Shown here in pieces: positions 24,901 to 33,119 of a stretch of DNA of 64,000 nucleotides (position 1 is its first letter; every line of letters begins with the position of its first letter). The stretch is taken from positions 107,019 to 171,018 of the forward strand of contig CALBKH010000107.1 of assembly GCA_937892955.1 (NCBI GenBank), written 5' to 3'. The notes under the pieces are model-generated. The model was not told the DNA's origin and did no database searches. It saw only the letters and a program-made list of their open reading frames with translations. Source of the DNA: an uncultured Alphaproteobacteria bacterium (GTDB taxonomy: Bacteria; Pseudomonadota; Alphaproteobacteria; Rhizobiales; Ancalomicrobiaceae). A program made the position numbers and the translations under genes.

Positions 24901-26998
24901 AGACGAGCTCGAACTCTACGAGGACCTCGTCACAAAGGTCGACGGCGAGGATCGCGTCTCGCGCAAGCGCCTCGAACGGCTGAAGGAGGGGTTGAAGGAA
25001 CGGCTCGAGGCGCTCGCGACCCGCAAGGACGACCTCCTCACGATCTCGGAGATCGGTGTCGACCAGATCATCGTCGACGAGGCGCAAGAGTTCCGCAAAC
25101 TCTCCTTCGCCACCAACATGTCGACACTGAAGGGCGTTGATCCGAACGGGTCGCAGCGCGCCTGGGATCTCTGGGTGAAGTCGCGCTTCATCGAGACCAA
25201 GAACCCGGGCCGGGCGTTGATCCTCGCTTCGGGCACGCCGATCACCAACACCCTCGGCGAGATGTTCTCGGTGCAGCGGCTGATGGACCATCAGGCGTTG
25301 ATGGCACGCGGTCTCCACGAGTTCGACGCCTGGGCCTCGACCTTCGGCGACACCACCACGGAACTCGAACTCCAGCCCTCCGGCAGGTACAAGCCGGTGA
25401 GCCGCTTCGCGAGCTTCGTCAACGTGCCCGAACTGATCGCGATGTTCCGCAGCTTCGCCGACGTCGTGCTGCCGGAAGACCTGCGCCGGTACGTGAAGGT
25501 GCCGGCGATCGCGACGGGCAAGCGGCAGATCCTGACCGCCAAGCCGACGGCGGCTTTCAAGCGTTACCAGACCGTGCTCGATGTTCGGATCAAGGCGATC
25601 GAAGAGCGCGACCGTCCGGCGGAGCCCGGCGACGACATCCTGCTCTCGGTCATCACCGATGGTCGGCACGCGGCGATCGATCTGCGCCTCGTCGATCCCG
25701 ACAACGACGACGAGCCGGAGAACAAGCTCAACCTCCTCGTCGCCAACGCCTTCCGCATCTGGCGGGAGACGGGGGAGAATGCCTACGTCCGCCCCGACGG
25801 CAAACCCTACGAGCTCGCCGGCGCCGCGCAGATGATCTTCTCCGACCTCGGCACGATCAATGTCGAGAAGACCCGTGGCTTCTCGGCCTACCGCTGGATC
25901 CGTGATGAACTCGTTCGTCTCGGCGTGCCGGCCGCCGAGATCGCCTTCATGCAGGACCACAAGAAGTCGGAGGCGAAGCAGCGCCTGTTCGGCGACGTGC
26001 GCGCCGGCAAGGTCCGTTTCCTGATCGGCAGTTCGGAGACGATGGGGACCGGGGTCAACGCCCAGCTCCGGCTGAAGGCGCTGCATCATCTCGACGTGCC
26101 TTGGCTCCCCTCCGAGATCGAGCAGCGCGAGGGGCGGATCGTCCGGCAGGGCAATCAGCACGACGACATCGACATCTACGCTTACGCGACCGAGGGATCA
26201 CTCGACGCCACCATGTGGCAGAACAACGAGCGCAAGGCCCGCTTCATCGGCGCAGCACTCTCGGGCGATACCTCGATCCGTCGGCTCGAGGACCTCGGCG
26301 AAGGGCAGGCCAATCAGTTTGCCATGGCCAAGGCGATTGCCTCCGGCGACCAGCGCCTGATGCAGAAGGCCGGGCTCGAGGCGGACATCGCCCGGCTGGA
26401 GCGTCTGCGCGCCGCCCACGACGACGACCTCTTCTCCGTCCGTCGTCAGATCCGCGATGCCGAGCGCGACGTCGAGCACGCGACCCGCCGCATCAAAGAC
26501 ATCGGCGAGGACATTGCTCGTCTGGTGCCGACTGCCGGTGATGCGTTCGCCATGATGGTGACGGGAGAGGCCTTCACCGAGCGCAAGGCCGCCGGCCGCG
26601 CGCTGATGAAGGAGATCCTCACCCTCGTCCAGCTTCGGCAGGAGGGCGACACCGTCATCGCCTCGATCGGCGGCTTCGATGTGGAGTTCCGTGGCGAGCG
26701 GTTCGGTGGGGATGGTTTCCGCACCACGATCATGTTGCTCAGGACCGGCGCCGATCACGAGATCGAACTGCCGCTGACCGTCACGCCGCTCGGCGCCATC
26801 GCCCGGCTCGAGCATGCGATTTCTGGCTTCGAGGAGGAGCGGGAGCGGCAGCGTCGCCGGAGTGACGAAGCGAGGGGCCGTCTCGCCTCCTACCGGTCAC
26901 GCCAGGACGGCACGTTCGCCTTCGCCGAGGATCTCGCCGACAAGCGGCGGCAGCTCGCCGACATAGAGAGGGCGTTGGCAGCGGAGGTGCATCAGTAG
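21941..26998 (+). CDS. Giant adenine methylase-SF2 helicase fusion (DarB/N12-class-like)
   Basis: A 1685-aa protein. An acidic N-terminus is followed by a class I methyltransferase domain (ligand loop HVLEPGIGSGLFPALM near 190; catalytic NPPF near 254) and by a two-domain SF2/SNF2-type helicase: AHAVGAGKTM near 885, DEAQEF near 1046, SGTPITN near 1103, QREGRIVRQGN near 1395. A coiled-coil-rich tail follows. Such methylase-helicase fusions are typical of plasmids, integrative elements and phages (compare phage P1 DarB), where they protect incoming DNA or aid maintenance. GAGGAG precedes the ATG. Probable function: self-modification or anti-restriction. Confidence 0.88.
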   Translation: MSSIDPFTLDLFGTTGLSSGLGFGLGALSPPPDDDPDDPPPSTPAPASTGAVFVRPVASERDLGENFHLEETRGLAAGWKARACDNIEAIRLAAAIERENRPATAEEQERLIRFIGFGASELANGVFRRPGETAFRTGWEEIGADLEDAVGEGEHTSLARCTQYAHFTPEVIVRAIWAGLERLGWRGGHVLEPGIGSGLFPALMPEAFRSVSHVTGVELDPVTARIARLLQPWARILAGDFARTELAANFDLAIGNPPFSDRTVRSDRAYRSLGLRLHDYFIARSIDLLKPGGLAAFVTSSGTLDKADGTAREHIAKSADLVAAIRLPEGSFRADAGTDVVVDILFFRKRKAGEPRGDTTWLDLAEERPAGDEDGAIRVNAWFARHPEQVLGTHALTSGPFGETYTCLAGDEALETALGRAVSGLPEAIYDGEPEPVDAEDDEAPAVTPIDAGSHVREGSYLMDRRRGLMQIVAGVPVPVTVRKGRGGEGASETHIRIIGKLIPIRDAVREILACQEADRPWQPAQVRLRIAWGAFVRTFGPINHTTVSVTEDVETGEARESHRQPNLAPFRDDPDCWLVASIEDYDLDTDTAKPGPIFSARVIAPPAPPVITSAADALAVVLNERGRVDLDHIAELLHRDVDDVLVELGEAIFRDPVDGAWQTADAYLSGPVRKKLEVATAAAALDPVFERNVRALEAVQPADLRPSEITARLGAPWIPASDIVTFVQETMGAAIRIHHMPELASWTVEARQLGWLATGTSEWGTERRHAGELLADALNSRVPQIFDTVEEDGRERRILNVVDTEAAKEKLAKIKIAFQTWVWTDPDRTDRLARIYNDRFNDLAPRRFDGSHLKLPGASGAFTLYSHQKRGIWRIVAAGSTYLAHAVGAGKTMTMAAAVMEQRRLGLIAKAMLVVPGHCLAQAAREFLALYPSARILVADETNFVKEKRQRFLARAATATWDAILITHSAFRFIGVPSAFEQQMIRDELELYEDLVTKVDGEDRVSRKRLERLKEGLKERLEALATRKDDLLTISEIGVDQIIVDEAQEFRKLSFATNMSTLKGVDPNGSQRAWDLWVKSRFIETKNPGRALILASGTPITNTLGEMFSVQRLMDHQALMARGLHEFDAWASTFGDTTTELELQPSGRYKPVSRFASFVNVPELIAMFRSFADVVLPEDLRRYVKVPAIATGKRQILTAKPTAAFKRYQTVLDVRIKAIEERDRPAEPGDDILLSVITDGRHAAIDLRLVDPDNDDEPENKLNLLVANAFRIWRETGENAYVRPDGKPYELAGAAQMIFSDLGTINVEKTRGFSAYRWIRDELVRLGVPAAEIAFMQDHKKSEAKQRLFGDVRAGKVRFLIGSSETMGTGVNAQLRLKALHHLDVPWLPSEIEQREGRIVRQGNQHDDIDIYAYATEGSLDATMWQNNERKARFIGAALSGDTSIRRLEDLGEGQANQFAMAKAIASGDQRLMQKAGLEADIARLERLRAAHDDDLFSVRRQIRDAERDVEHATRRIKDIGEDIARLVPTAGDAFAMMVTGEAFTERKAAGRALMKEILTLVQLRQEGDTVIASIGGFDVEFRGERFGGDGFRTTIMLLRTGADHEIELPLTVTPLGAIARLEHAISGFEEERERQRRRSDEARGRLASYRSRQDGTFAFAEDLADKRRQLADIERALAAEVHQ

Positions 26999-27032
26999 CG
27001 CGTCGAAGATGTAAGTATTGGTTGACTCGCCC

Positions 27033-27689
27033 TTACCGAACTTGCTGCTCAAGAAGTGGCAAATACAGCAACCTAAAATAATCCTCCGCTAGTCTGCGCG
27101 CAGTTTCGGGAAGAAGCTTCTTGATCGTCCCTGTAAATGCCGATCCAAAGAAAAGCGGCTTGCCTGGGGCGCCCTTCGCGCGCGCTTGGAACAGATTGAA
27201 CATGACACCGACCAGGTCGCGGCCACGATCATTGTGAAGGTAAGTCTCTTCGCTTGGATCTACTGTTATGCAGTCCCACTCGAGTTCAGCGTATGTGCGA
27301 GCCATCCTCACCATCATCATCGGTCGTCCAAGGCGCTTGCAATGTTGATAATGGCTGTCATTCGCGAGTCTATCGCCACGCTTGAACGACGCATAAATGG
27401 GATGCGGCACCGCACTTGCGGAGAATGCGGCATCGAAATGCCCAAGCGCTATGTCCGGATAGCCCAGCTGGGCAAGGCGCTGAACGAAGAGCGTATCGTG
27501 ACCAAGTGCCAGCTCAGCGTGCCGTCTGCCATCCATTTGGATTTTGGCAACGATGCTGGCGTGCTGGCGAGCGCCTAATCCGGCCGCGATCGCTTCGGTC
27601 AAATGGCCGGAGCGCACAGCGGGTAATGCAGCGTGCAGTGTGGCTTTTCCTGCGCGCCAATTTTCATCGGACAAAATGATCGGAAACAC
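27033..27689 (-). CDS. Hypothetical protein in cargo insert
   Basis: A 218-aa protein that I do not recognise. It is basic and soluble-looking, with no signal peptide or membrane helix. Features include a His-rich middle (NDSHYQHCKRLGRPMMMVRM) and KPLFFGSAFTGTIKKLLPETARRLAEDYF at the end. Base composition is clearly less GC-rich than the flanking backbone genes, so it is probably a recent acquisition. It sits alone on the minus strand, downstream of and in the same direction as an HNH nuclease and the brnTA genes. The function is unknown. Confidence 0.6.
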   Translation of the reverse strand: MFPIILSDENWRAGKATLHAALPAVRSGHLTEAIAAGLGARQHASIVAKIQMDGRRHAELALGHDTLFVQRLAQLGYPDIALGHFDAAFSASAVPHPIYASFKRGDRLANDSHYQHCKRLGRPMMMVRMARTYAELEWDCITVDPSEETYLHNDRGRDLVGVMFNLFQARAKGAPGKPLFFGSAFTGTIKKLLPETARRLAEDYFRLLYLPLLEQQVR

Positions 27690-27866
27690 GGCAAACCGTC
27701 CCTGCTGGAAAGCCGCTTATCGCCGATTACAAAGCGGCCACAAGGCCAGTCGCATAGTGAGGTCTGAAACTTTGCTCCTCTTTGACCCGGCGACAGGTCT
27801 GGCCGGAGGCGCCAAAACAACCCCTTATCACAAAAGAAGAGTGATGCAAATGGTTGCCCTGCGGTC

Positions 27867-28649
27867 CTACGTCCGGTGCTTGAGCTTGAATGCTTCAAAG
27901 CTCGAATAGAGCGCATGACCTTTCGCCGCATTGCTCCTGCCGAGGCGTGTCTTCGCGATGCGCTGCTGGAGATAAGCGCAGAGGCCCGAGAAGCGGTCAC
28001 GGCTGACTAGTTCCCATTGCGATCCGAACTCCCGTTTGATGGTCGCGTAGATGACCGCAGGCTTGAACTGACCGGTCCGGGAGGTATCGCTTCTCGCGAA
28101 CTCGATATAGCGATCTATGAGATGCTTCACATATCGCCGCGCATCGCCATCGGCGCCGATCGATCCGGGTGGCGGATTGATCTTGGTCGTGCCCCGCGTG
28201 GACTTGACGACCAGAGTTCCCGCCTGAATGGCCCCCGGGCTGTTGATCGCGATATTGCCTTGGTTGTCGTTGATGACCACATCGCGCAGCTTCCCCAGCA
28301 GTCCGCCTGCGAAAATCCTGTCCGAAGGGCGCTCGGTCCCGTCGAGGTTCGCTATGGCCTGTGCTTTCATCTCCTGCAACACCTCGACGGTGTAGGCTGC
28401 AGGCTGGGCGTCGATGACGCGGTGATGCGTAGGGCAAAGCAGCAATAGATTGTCATAGCCTTGCCGCTGCGCTTCGCTCTGGTTGGGATCATGGCGCGGC
28501 CCGCGCGCATTGCGGGCCCTGATGTGACAGATCTCGCCGATGATCTCCCCGCTCTCGAGGACGAGCGGCGTTTCGCACCCCGGAAAGGCGCATCGACGTC
28601 CTGACTCGATGAAGAGCCGCTTGATCGTCGGGAGGGTCGGCTCAGCCAT
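27867..28649 (-). CDS. HNH endonuclease
   Basis: A 260-aa protein; I chose ATG 28649 (MAEPTLPTIKRLF). The N-terminal half is a zinc-type HNH nuclease: CAFPGCETPLV, then EICHIRARN, and NLLLLCPTHHRVID with the catalytic and metal-binding His residues. A short repetitive linker (INDNQGNIAINSPGAIQAGTLVV) leads to a conserved-looking C-terminal helical domain (RRYVKHLIDRY to LYSSFEAFKLKH) that may sense or bind a partner. HNH nucleases with a separate effector-like C-terminus are frequent in phage defence. The gene follows the MqsA-like/BrnA/BrnT genes on the same strand. Nuclease assignment is firm; the defence role is inferred. Confidence 0.82.
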   Translation of the reverse strand: MAEPTLPTIKRLFIESGRRCAFPGCETPLVLESGEIIGEICHIRARNARGPRHDPNQSEAQRQGYDNLLLLCPTHHRVIDAQPAAYTVEVLQEMKAQAIANLDGTERPSDRIFAGGLLGKLRDVVINDNQGNIAINSPGAIQAGTLVVKSTRGTTKINPPPGSIGADGDARRYVKHLIDRYIEFARSDTSRTGQFKPAVIYATIKREFGSQWELVSRDRFSGLCAYLQQRIAKTRLGRSNAAKGHALYSSFEAFKLKHRT

Positions 28650-28779
28650 GGTATCCTCCGGCCCATGGCAGAGACGATGCGGTCGAGCTCGACGGTCTCG
28701 GGCGCATGGATCGGAGCGAGCTGCCGCAGCTTCCAGGTGAAATAGTTGGTTGAGCAACAGATACCCGCAACGCCGATCC

Positions 28780-29034
28780 TCACTGTTTCCCCTGTCCGTG
28801 CGACGGGATCATTTCGACTTCTTCCTTCAACTGCCGCAGCGCCGCGTCGGTGACGGCCATGTCGTCGCCGACGTGAATGCCGTCGTCCCCCTCTTCCGGG
28901 TAATATCCGGCCAATTCGACGGTCCGGCTGTGTCCCCCGTAGGAGACGACGAAGGGTCGCGTACCTCGGCGGAGGAGTTGGCCGGTTTCCGGAAAAACGA
29001 TGGTCTTCGGCGCCGGTTCGTACGGCGGTGGCAT
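28780..29034 (-). CDS. MqsA-family antitoxin-like protein, N-terminal part only
   Basis: An 84-aa protein beginning MPPPYEPAP. The block VFPETGQLLRRGTRPFVVSYGG followed by ELAGYYPEEGDDGIHVGDDM and ALRQLKEEVE resembles the N-terminal region of some MqsA-family antitoxins, but the HTH part that normally follows is missing and the zinc-type cysteines are absent. It starts 10 bases after the brnA stop, in the same direction. It is therefore either a truncated antitoxin or a stand-alone third component. The family call rests on remembered similarity. Confidence 0.55.
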   Translation of the reverse strand: MPPPYEPAPKTIVFPETGQLLRRGTRPFVVSYGGHSRTVELAGYYPEEGDDGIHVGDDMAVTDAALRQLKEEVEMIPSHGQGKQ

Positions 29035-29044
29035 CGGCGTCACA

Positions 29045-29317
29045 TCACTTCGCTGGAGTGTCGATTTTTTCGGCCAACCACGTCTTGATGAGCGACTGAT
29101 ACGGCACGTCACGCTTGTTGGCAGCGATCTTGATCCGCTCCAGAAGCGCATTCGGCAATCTCAACGAGATCGAAGTCGAAGACGGCTTCAGGTTCGGAAG
29201 ACGCACACGTGCAGCCTTGCTCCAGTCGATGTGGTCGACGGAATCGTGGCTTTCCCAATAGGCCCTTTCTTCCGCTTCGGAGCGGAACTCGGGCGCAGGC
29301 TCATGTTTCCTGGCCAT
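29045..29317 (-). CDS. brnA: BrnA antitoxin (CopG/ribbon-helix-helix type)
   Basis: A 90-aa protein. The C-terminal half SISLRLPNALLERIKIAANKRDVPYQSLIKTWLAEK is the ribbon-helix-helix DNA-binding and dimerisation segment of BrnA. The N-terminal half is the charged toxin-binding part (EERAYWESHDSVDHIDWSKA). It overlaps the end of brnT by 17 bases, the typical toxin-first arrangement of brnTA. It should neutralise BrnT and repress the operon at the palindrome upstream of brnT. Confidence 0.85.
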   Translation of the reverse strand: MARKHEPAPEFRSEAEERAYWESHDSVDHIDWSKAARVRLPNLKPSSTSISLRLPNALLERIKIAANKRDVPYQSLIKTWLAEKIDTPAK

Positions 29318-29603
29318 AGACGACCCTCTCTCGTCGGCTCATGTCTCGCGCCGAGACCACGCGGATCTTGCTCTCGTCATCCCGGAGCGTGAACGTGACG
29401 TGCAGCAATCTGCCGTCGTCGGTCTGCCCCAGGGCATGAATGCGCTGCTCGGCAGCACTATGGGCGAGATCGGGAACCATCAGCAGAGGGTCGTTGAAGA
29501 ACACCTGCTCGGCTTCGGACTGACCGACGTCGTGCTTGTCCGCGTTCTTGCGGGCGTTGCCAGCGTCCCAATCAAAGCCCGTGATCCGTTCCCAATCGAT
29601 CAT
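29301..29603 (-). CDS. brnT: BrnT family toxin (RelE-like ribonuclease fold)
   Basis: A 100-aa protein with the BrnT pattern: GFDWDAGNARKNADKHDV near the start, FFNDPLLMVPD, then GQTDDGRLLHVTFTLRDD and IRVVSARDMSRRERVVY at the end. BrnT toxins stop growth by cutting RNA, and BrnA is the antidote. I prefer ATG 29603 to ATG 29618, because the operator palindrome covers the latter. The pair lies in a low-GC cargo insert within the plasmid backbone and would promote retention of the element. Confidence 0.87.
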   Translation of the reverse strand: MIDWERITGFDWDAGNARKNADKHDVGQSEAEQVFFNDPLLMVPDLAHSAAEQRIHALGQTDDGRLLHVTFTLRDDESKIRVVSARDMSRRERVVYGQET

Positions 29604-29606
29604 GCC

Positions 29607-29625
29607 GTATATTCCCATGATATAC
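29607..29625 (-). promoter_or_regulatory. Operator palindrome upstream of brnT
   Basis: A perfect inverted repeat GTATAT-TCCCATG-ATATAC (7-base centre) lies 4 bases upstream of the brnT start. Ribbon-helix-helix antitoxins such as BrnA bind symmetric AT-rich half-sites of this size, so this is the probable autoregulatory operator, with the promoter overlapping it. Confidence 0.65.
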
Positions 29626-29899
29626 ACGAAATTCAAGAGGGGAAGAAGGGAGGGAGAAGGGAACCCTCCTCGCAGATCGGCCGGTTCGGCGCCGCTGGCG
29701 CTCAACCGCCGCGATCGCGTTCCCGGCCCGTCGTTCGTCGCAGGGCGCTTCACGCCCCGCTCGGCCCGCCGGGCAGGGCCGCTCCGCCGCAGTTGCCCCG
29801 CTCCGTCCGCTCTGCGGGGTCGAGGGGGTCTTCGGATGAGAAGACGAGGAAGGGTTCGCGGACCGCGAGCCCGGCAACCCGATGAAGGAGCTTCCCCCC

Positions 29900-31630
29900 A
29901 TGCAGATCGTCAAAGTCGATCCCCGCGCGCTCGTCGAGAACCCCGACCGGATGCGCCGAACCCGGTCGAGCCCGCAGGCCGACGCGTTGTTGCTCGCGAC
30001 CATCAAGGCCGTCGGCATCATCCAGCCGCCGATCGTCTCGCCGCAGCGGGACGGTGGCAACGGCTGGGTCATCGACGCCGGGCATCGCCGCGTCGCCCAG
30101 GCGATCGCTGCCGGCCTCGAGGAGATCGAGGTCCTCGTCGACGAAGCGGCGAACGACGATCCGGTGTCTCGGGGCGCGATGCGCTCGATGGTCGAGAACA
30201 TCGCACGCGAGGCCCTGAACCCGGTCGACCAGTGGAGGGCGATCGAACGTCTGGTCATGCTGCGCTGGACGGAAGAGGCGATCGCCGCGGCGCTGGCGCT
30301 GCCGATCCGCCAGATCCGCAAGCTGCGCCTGCTCGCTGGCGTGCTGCCGGCCATGCTCGATCAGATGGCGAAGGGTGACATGCCCGAGGAACGCCAGCTC
30401 CGTGTCATCGCGGCCGCTCCCGTCGAGGAACAGGCCGAGGTCTGGAAAAAGCACAGGCCGAAGAAGGGCGACACGACGAGCTGGTGGAGTGTCGCCCAGG
30501 CGCTCGAGAAGCGCCGGATGTTCGCGCGCGATGCGAAGTTCGAGGAGGATCTCGCGCGCGCCTACGGCATCGCCTGGAGCGAGGATCTGTTCGCGCCGGC
30601 GGGCGAGGACAGCCGCTACACCACGGACGTCGAGGCCTTTCTCGGTGCTCAGCACGAGTGGATGTCGAACCATCTGCCGAAGCGCGGTCTGATCGTCGAG
30701 GCGACCAACTGGGGCGAGCCGAAGCTGCCGGCGAAGGCGCAACGCATCTACGGCAAGCCCGGCAAGGGCGACTGCACCGCGATCTATCTCGATCAGAAGG
30801 GCGCGGTGCAGACCGCCGTCTATCGGATGCCCGAAGTGAAGAAGCCGGCGTTGAAGGGGAGGGGGGACACAGGGTCGAGTTCCGAGACCGACGAGATCGA
30901 CGACGTCGGTGTCGACGCGTTGCCGAAGTCCCGTCCGGACGTCACCCGCAAGGGGATCGAGATGATCGGCGATCTCCGCACCGACGCGCTGCACGAGGCA
31001 CTCGCCCACGCGCCGATCGAGGACGACACGCTGACCGCGCTGCTGGTGCTCGCCTTCGCCGGTCAGAACGTCTCGGTCGCCTCCGGCGCAGATGGTCACG
31101 CCTATGGCTTCGGGCGGATGGCACGACACGCCGTGCGGCTGATCGGGCCGGACGGCAGGCTCGACTACGATCGCGAGACGCTGCAACAGGTCGCCCGCGC
31201 GGTGCTCGTCGATGTGCTGTCGACCCGCGAGGACCGGACCCAGAGCGGCATGGTCGCGCGGGTCGCCGGCGTGGCGATCGGCGCCGACGCCCATCTCCCC
31301 AACATGGGCACCGAGGACTTTCTCTCGTGCCTGTCGCGCCAAGCGCTCGAAGCCGCCTGCGCCGAAACCTCGGTGCAGCCGAAACCGCGGGTCAAGGACA
31401 CCCGGGCCGCGCTGGTCGAGCATTTCAAGGAGGGACGCTTCGTTCATTCCGCCGCGCTGTTCCGACCCGACCCGGCGAAGCTCGTCGAATATCTGAAGAC
31501 GAACGACGTCCCCGATGGCGAGGGCGAGCCCGACGTCCTCGATCCGGCGCCGCTCGACGAAATGGCCGACATCCCTGAGCGGTCCCCGACCGAGACCGAA
31601 GACGACGGCTGGCGTGCCGCCGCCGAATAG
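29900..31630 (+). CDS. ParB/RepB-like nuclease-domain protein (plasmid type)
   Basis: A 576-aa protein. The N-terminal 180 residues are a ParB-type domain: IVKVDPRALVENPDRMRR, WVIDAGHRRVAQAIAAG (GHRR catalytic/CTP motif) and RSMVENIAREALNPVDQWRAIERL, then an HTH-like part. The long C-terminal region is not ParB-like and is acidic at the end. ATG 29900 follows AAGGAG by nine bases; ATG 29882 would precede this site. No ParA is adjacent, so it is probably not a canonical partition protein. Such large ParB-like nucleases are regular members of this plasmid gene set. Confidence 0.82.
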   Translation: MQIVKVDPRALVENPDRMRRTRSSPQADALLLATIKAVGIIQPPIVSPQRDGGNGWVIDAGHRRVAQAIAAGLEEIEVLVDEAANDDPVSRGAMRSMVENIAREALNPVDQWRAIERLVMLRWTEEAIAAALALPIRQIRKLRLLAGVLPAMLDQMAKGDMPEERQLRVIAAAPVEEQAEVWKKHRPKKGDTTSWWSVAQALEKRRMFARDAKFEEDLARAYGIAWSEDLFAPAGEDSRYTTDVEAFLGAQHEWMSNHLPKRGLIVEATNWGEPKLPAKAQRIYGKPGKGDCTAIYLDQKGAVQTAVYRMPEVKKPALKGRGDTGSSSETDEIDDVGVDALPKSRPDVTRKGIEMIGDLRTDALHEALAHAPIEDDTLTALLVLAFAGQNVSVASGADGHAYGFGRMARHAVRLIGPDGRLDYDRETLQQVARAVLVDVLSTREDRTQSGMVARVAGVAIGADAHLPNMGTEDFLSCLSRQALEAACAETSVQPKPRVKDTRAALVEHFKEGRFVHSAALFRPDPAKLVEYLKTNDVPDGEGEPDVLDPAPLDEMADIPERSPTETEDDGWRAAAE

Positions 31631-31734
31631 GCCGGGGCCTCGGTCGTCTTTCTCTTCTTTCCGAACGATCTCTCCGCCGCCGGTCGCCCCGGCGGCGGTT
31701 TCGTTTCCACGTCCTCTCGGCTCAGGAGCGCACC

Positions 31735-32202
31735 ATGACCGCGCAACGCATCTTCGATCTCGCCCCCATCGGTTCCATCGTCGCCTGGTCGGACGGTACT
31801 CCGCGTCCGCCCGAGCGCCACACGAGGAAGTTCGACGCCTGGCGGAGCAACAACGCGCGAGGGCGACTGATCGCCAAGCAGGCGGAGCGCAGGCTCGGCA
31901 CCGTGGCGATCCCGGCCGGCTTCACGTTGCACGAGACCGATCTCGCCAGCGGTGGCGTCATCGTCATGAAGGTGCTCAGGACATTCTCGGTCGCGAGCAA
32001 CCTCCGCTTCGAGGTGGTGGAGCGCCCGCCCGGCGGCTCCATCCGGATCTTCGATCGCCCCGGCGACGGCCGCGAACTCGTCCATCTCGCGGCAGACCGC
32101 CGCGAGGCCGAGGCGTGGCTCTCTCGGCACGGCTATCCGCACGCCGTACTCGAGGAAGTGTCGGATCTCATCGTGGTCGAAGGCGAGGGGAGGGCGGCAT
32201 GA
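31735..32202 (+). CDS. Hypothetical protein of the plasmid backbone
   Basis: A 155-aa soluble protein with no recognised domain. The N-terminal half is basic (PERHTRKFDAWRSNNARGRLIAKQ), the middle resembles a beta-rich segment (SGGVIVMKVLRTFSV) and the tail is acidic. Its stop overlaps the ATG of the DUF7007 gene as ATGA, so the two are co-translated. It begins a three-gene operon to 33421. The role is unknown. Confidence 0.65.
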   Translation: MTAQRIFDLAPIGSIVAWSDGTPRPPERHTRKFDAWRSNNARGRLIAKQAERRLGTVAIPAGFTLHETDLASGGVIVMKVLRTFSVASNLRFEVVERPPGGSIRIFDRPGDGRELVHLAADRREAEAWLSRHGYPHAVLEEVSDLIVVEGEGRAA

Positions 32203-33119
32203 ACGACCAGTTACCTGTCACGACGGCCGTCGCCGAGGTCGACGAAGGGCAAGTCGTCGAGTTCGGCGTCAGCATGGACGGTTTCCCGGTGGCGCGGGTC
32301 GGCGACAACGCCTTCGCCATGCTGCCCGGAAGGGGCGGCACTCACTTCCTGGCGACCGGCTGGCGCATCACGCGGCCGCTCGCAGAGTGGCGGCGTTCCG
32401 ACTTCTACGGTCATTCGGGCCGGCTCGCGGGCGAGGCCGAGTTCCGCGCGAAGGTGCTGGAGAACGCCGAGCACCAGCGCGAGAAGCGTCGGCTCGGCCG
32501 GGTCCAGATGCGTTCCTCGGCGAACACGCCGTGGGGAGCGGCGCAGGGTGCCACGGCCTACGCCGAGGGGATCGTCGAATATGCGACGGCGAGCCATGGT
32601 GGCTTCCATCTCTCGCCCGAGCGCAACGCCGCGGTCCACCCGACACTGCGGTCCGAGGGTGGTTGGTACGAGGAGGACTGCGGCTGGGCGGCGGTCGCGA
32701 TCACCTTTCCCGACCTCTTCACCGCCTTCGAACGGCGCTGCGCCGAGACGACGCTGAAGGACTGGTTTCCCGATGCCTGGGAGGCGATTTTCGATGCAGT
32801 TCTCGGCCCGGGAGACTCCTATGAGAAGGACCGCCGCGCCTTCGCCGCCGCACATGCGGCCGACTGGGTGGTGATCTCCGCAATCCGCGCGTCTCACCGC
32901 GCCGCCATGGTCGAGGTCGTCGCCACTCTCGGAGGCCGTCGCGATCCGCGTGCCGAGGAGCGGCGGTTCCTCGTGCCCTCAATCGAATATGAGGCCGAGC
33001 GACCGTTCGGCTTCGTCGTCGATCCAGCCCGTCACGCCATCTGTAACGGGGGATGTGACGCCGCCTGTGACGGGGTCGCGAGCTTCGTCGGCCGTTCCAC
33101 CGAGGGGAGGGGACCATGA
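32199..33119 (+). CDS. DUF7007-like plasmid protein
   Basis: A 306-aa protein. The central block NTPWGAAQGATAYAEGI, then SHGGFHLSPERNAAV, GGWYEEDCGWAAVAITFP and ERRCAETTLKDWFPDAWEAI matches, from memory, the DUF7007 family of plasmid proteins. Its start overlaps the upstream gene (ATGA) and its stop overlaps the next (ATGA at 33116). The C-terminus carries two close CNGGCDAAC cysteines, a possible metal site. Biochemical function is unknown. Confidence 0.65.
   Translation: MNDQLPVTTAVAEVDEGQVVEFGVSMDGFPVARVGDNAFAMLPGRGGTHFLATGWRITRPLAEWRRSDFYGHSGRLAGEAEFRAKVLENAEHQREKRRLGRVQMRSSANTPWGAAQGATAYAEGIVEYATASHGGFHLSPERNAAVHPTLRSEGGWYEEDCGWAAVAITFPDLFTAFERRCAETTLKDWFPDAWEAIFDAVLGPGDSYEKDRRAFAAAHAADWVVISAIRASHRAAMVEVVATLGGRRDPRAEERRFLVPSIEYEAERPFGFVVDPARHAICNGGCDAACDGVASFVGRSTEGRGP

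Noticed and set aside
21920..26161. Very long open frame on the minus strand opposite the methylase-helicase gene
   Set aside because: It is the mirror of a GC-rich coding frame: low-complexity Arg/Asp/Gly/Leu composition, no motifs and no ribosome site.
28367..28783. GTG-initiated frame overlapping the MqsA-like stop (GTGA) and reading VRIGVAGICCSTNYFTWKL
   Set aside because: The coupling is suggestive, but the frame soon overlaps the HNH gene and turns into Arg/Ser-rich shadow sequence. At most about 40 residues (28650-28783) could be real, and I recognise nothing in them.
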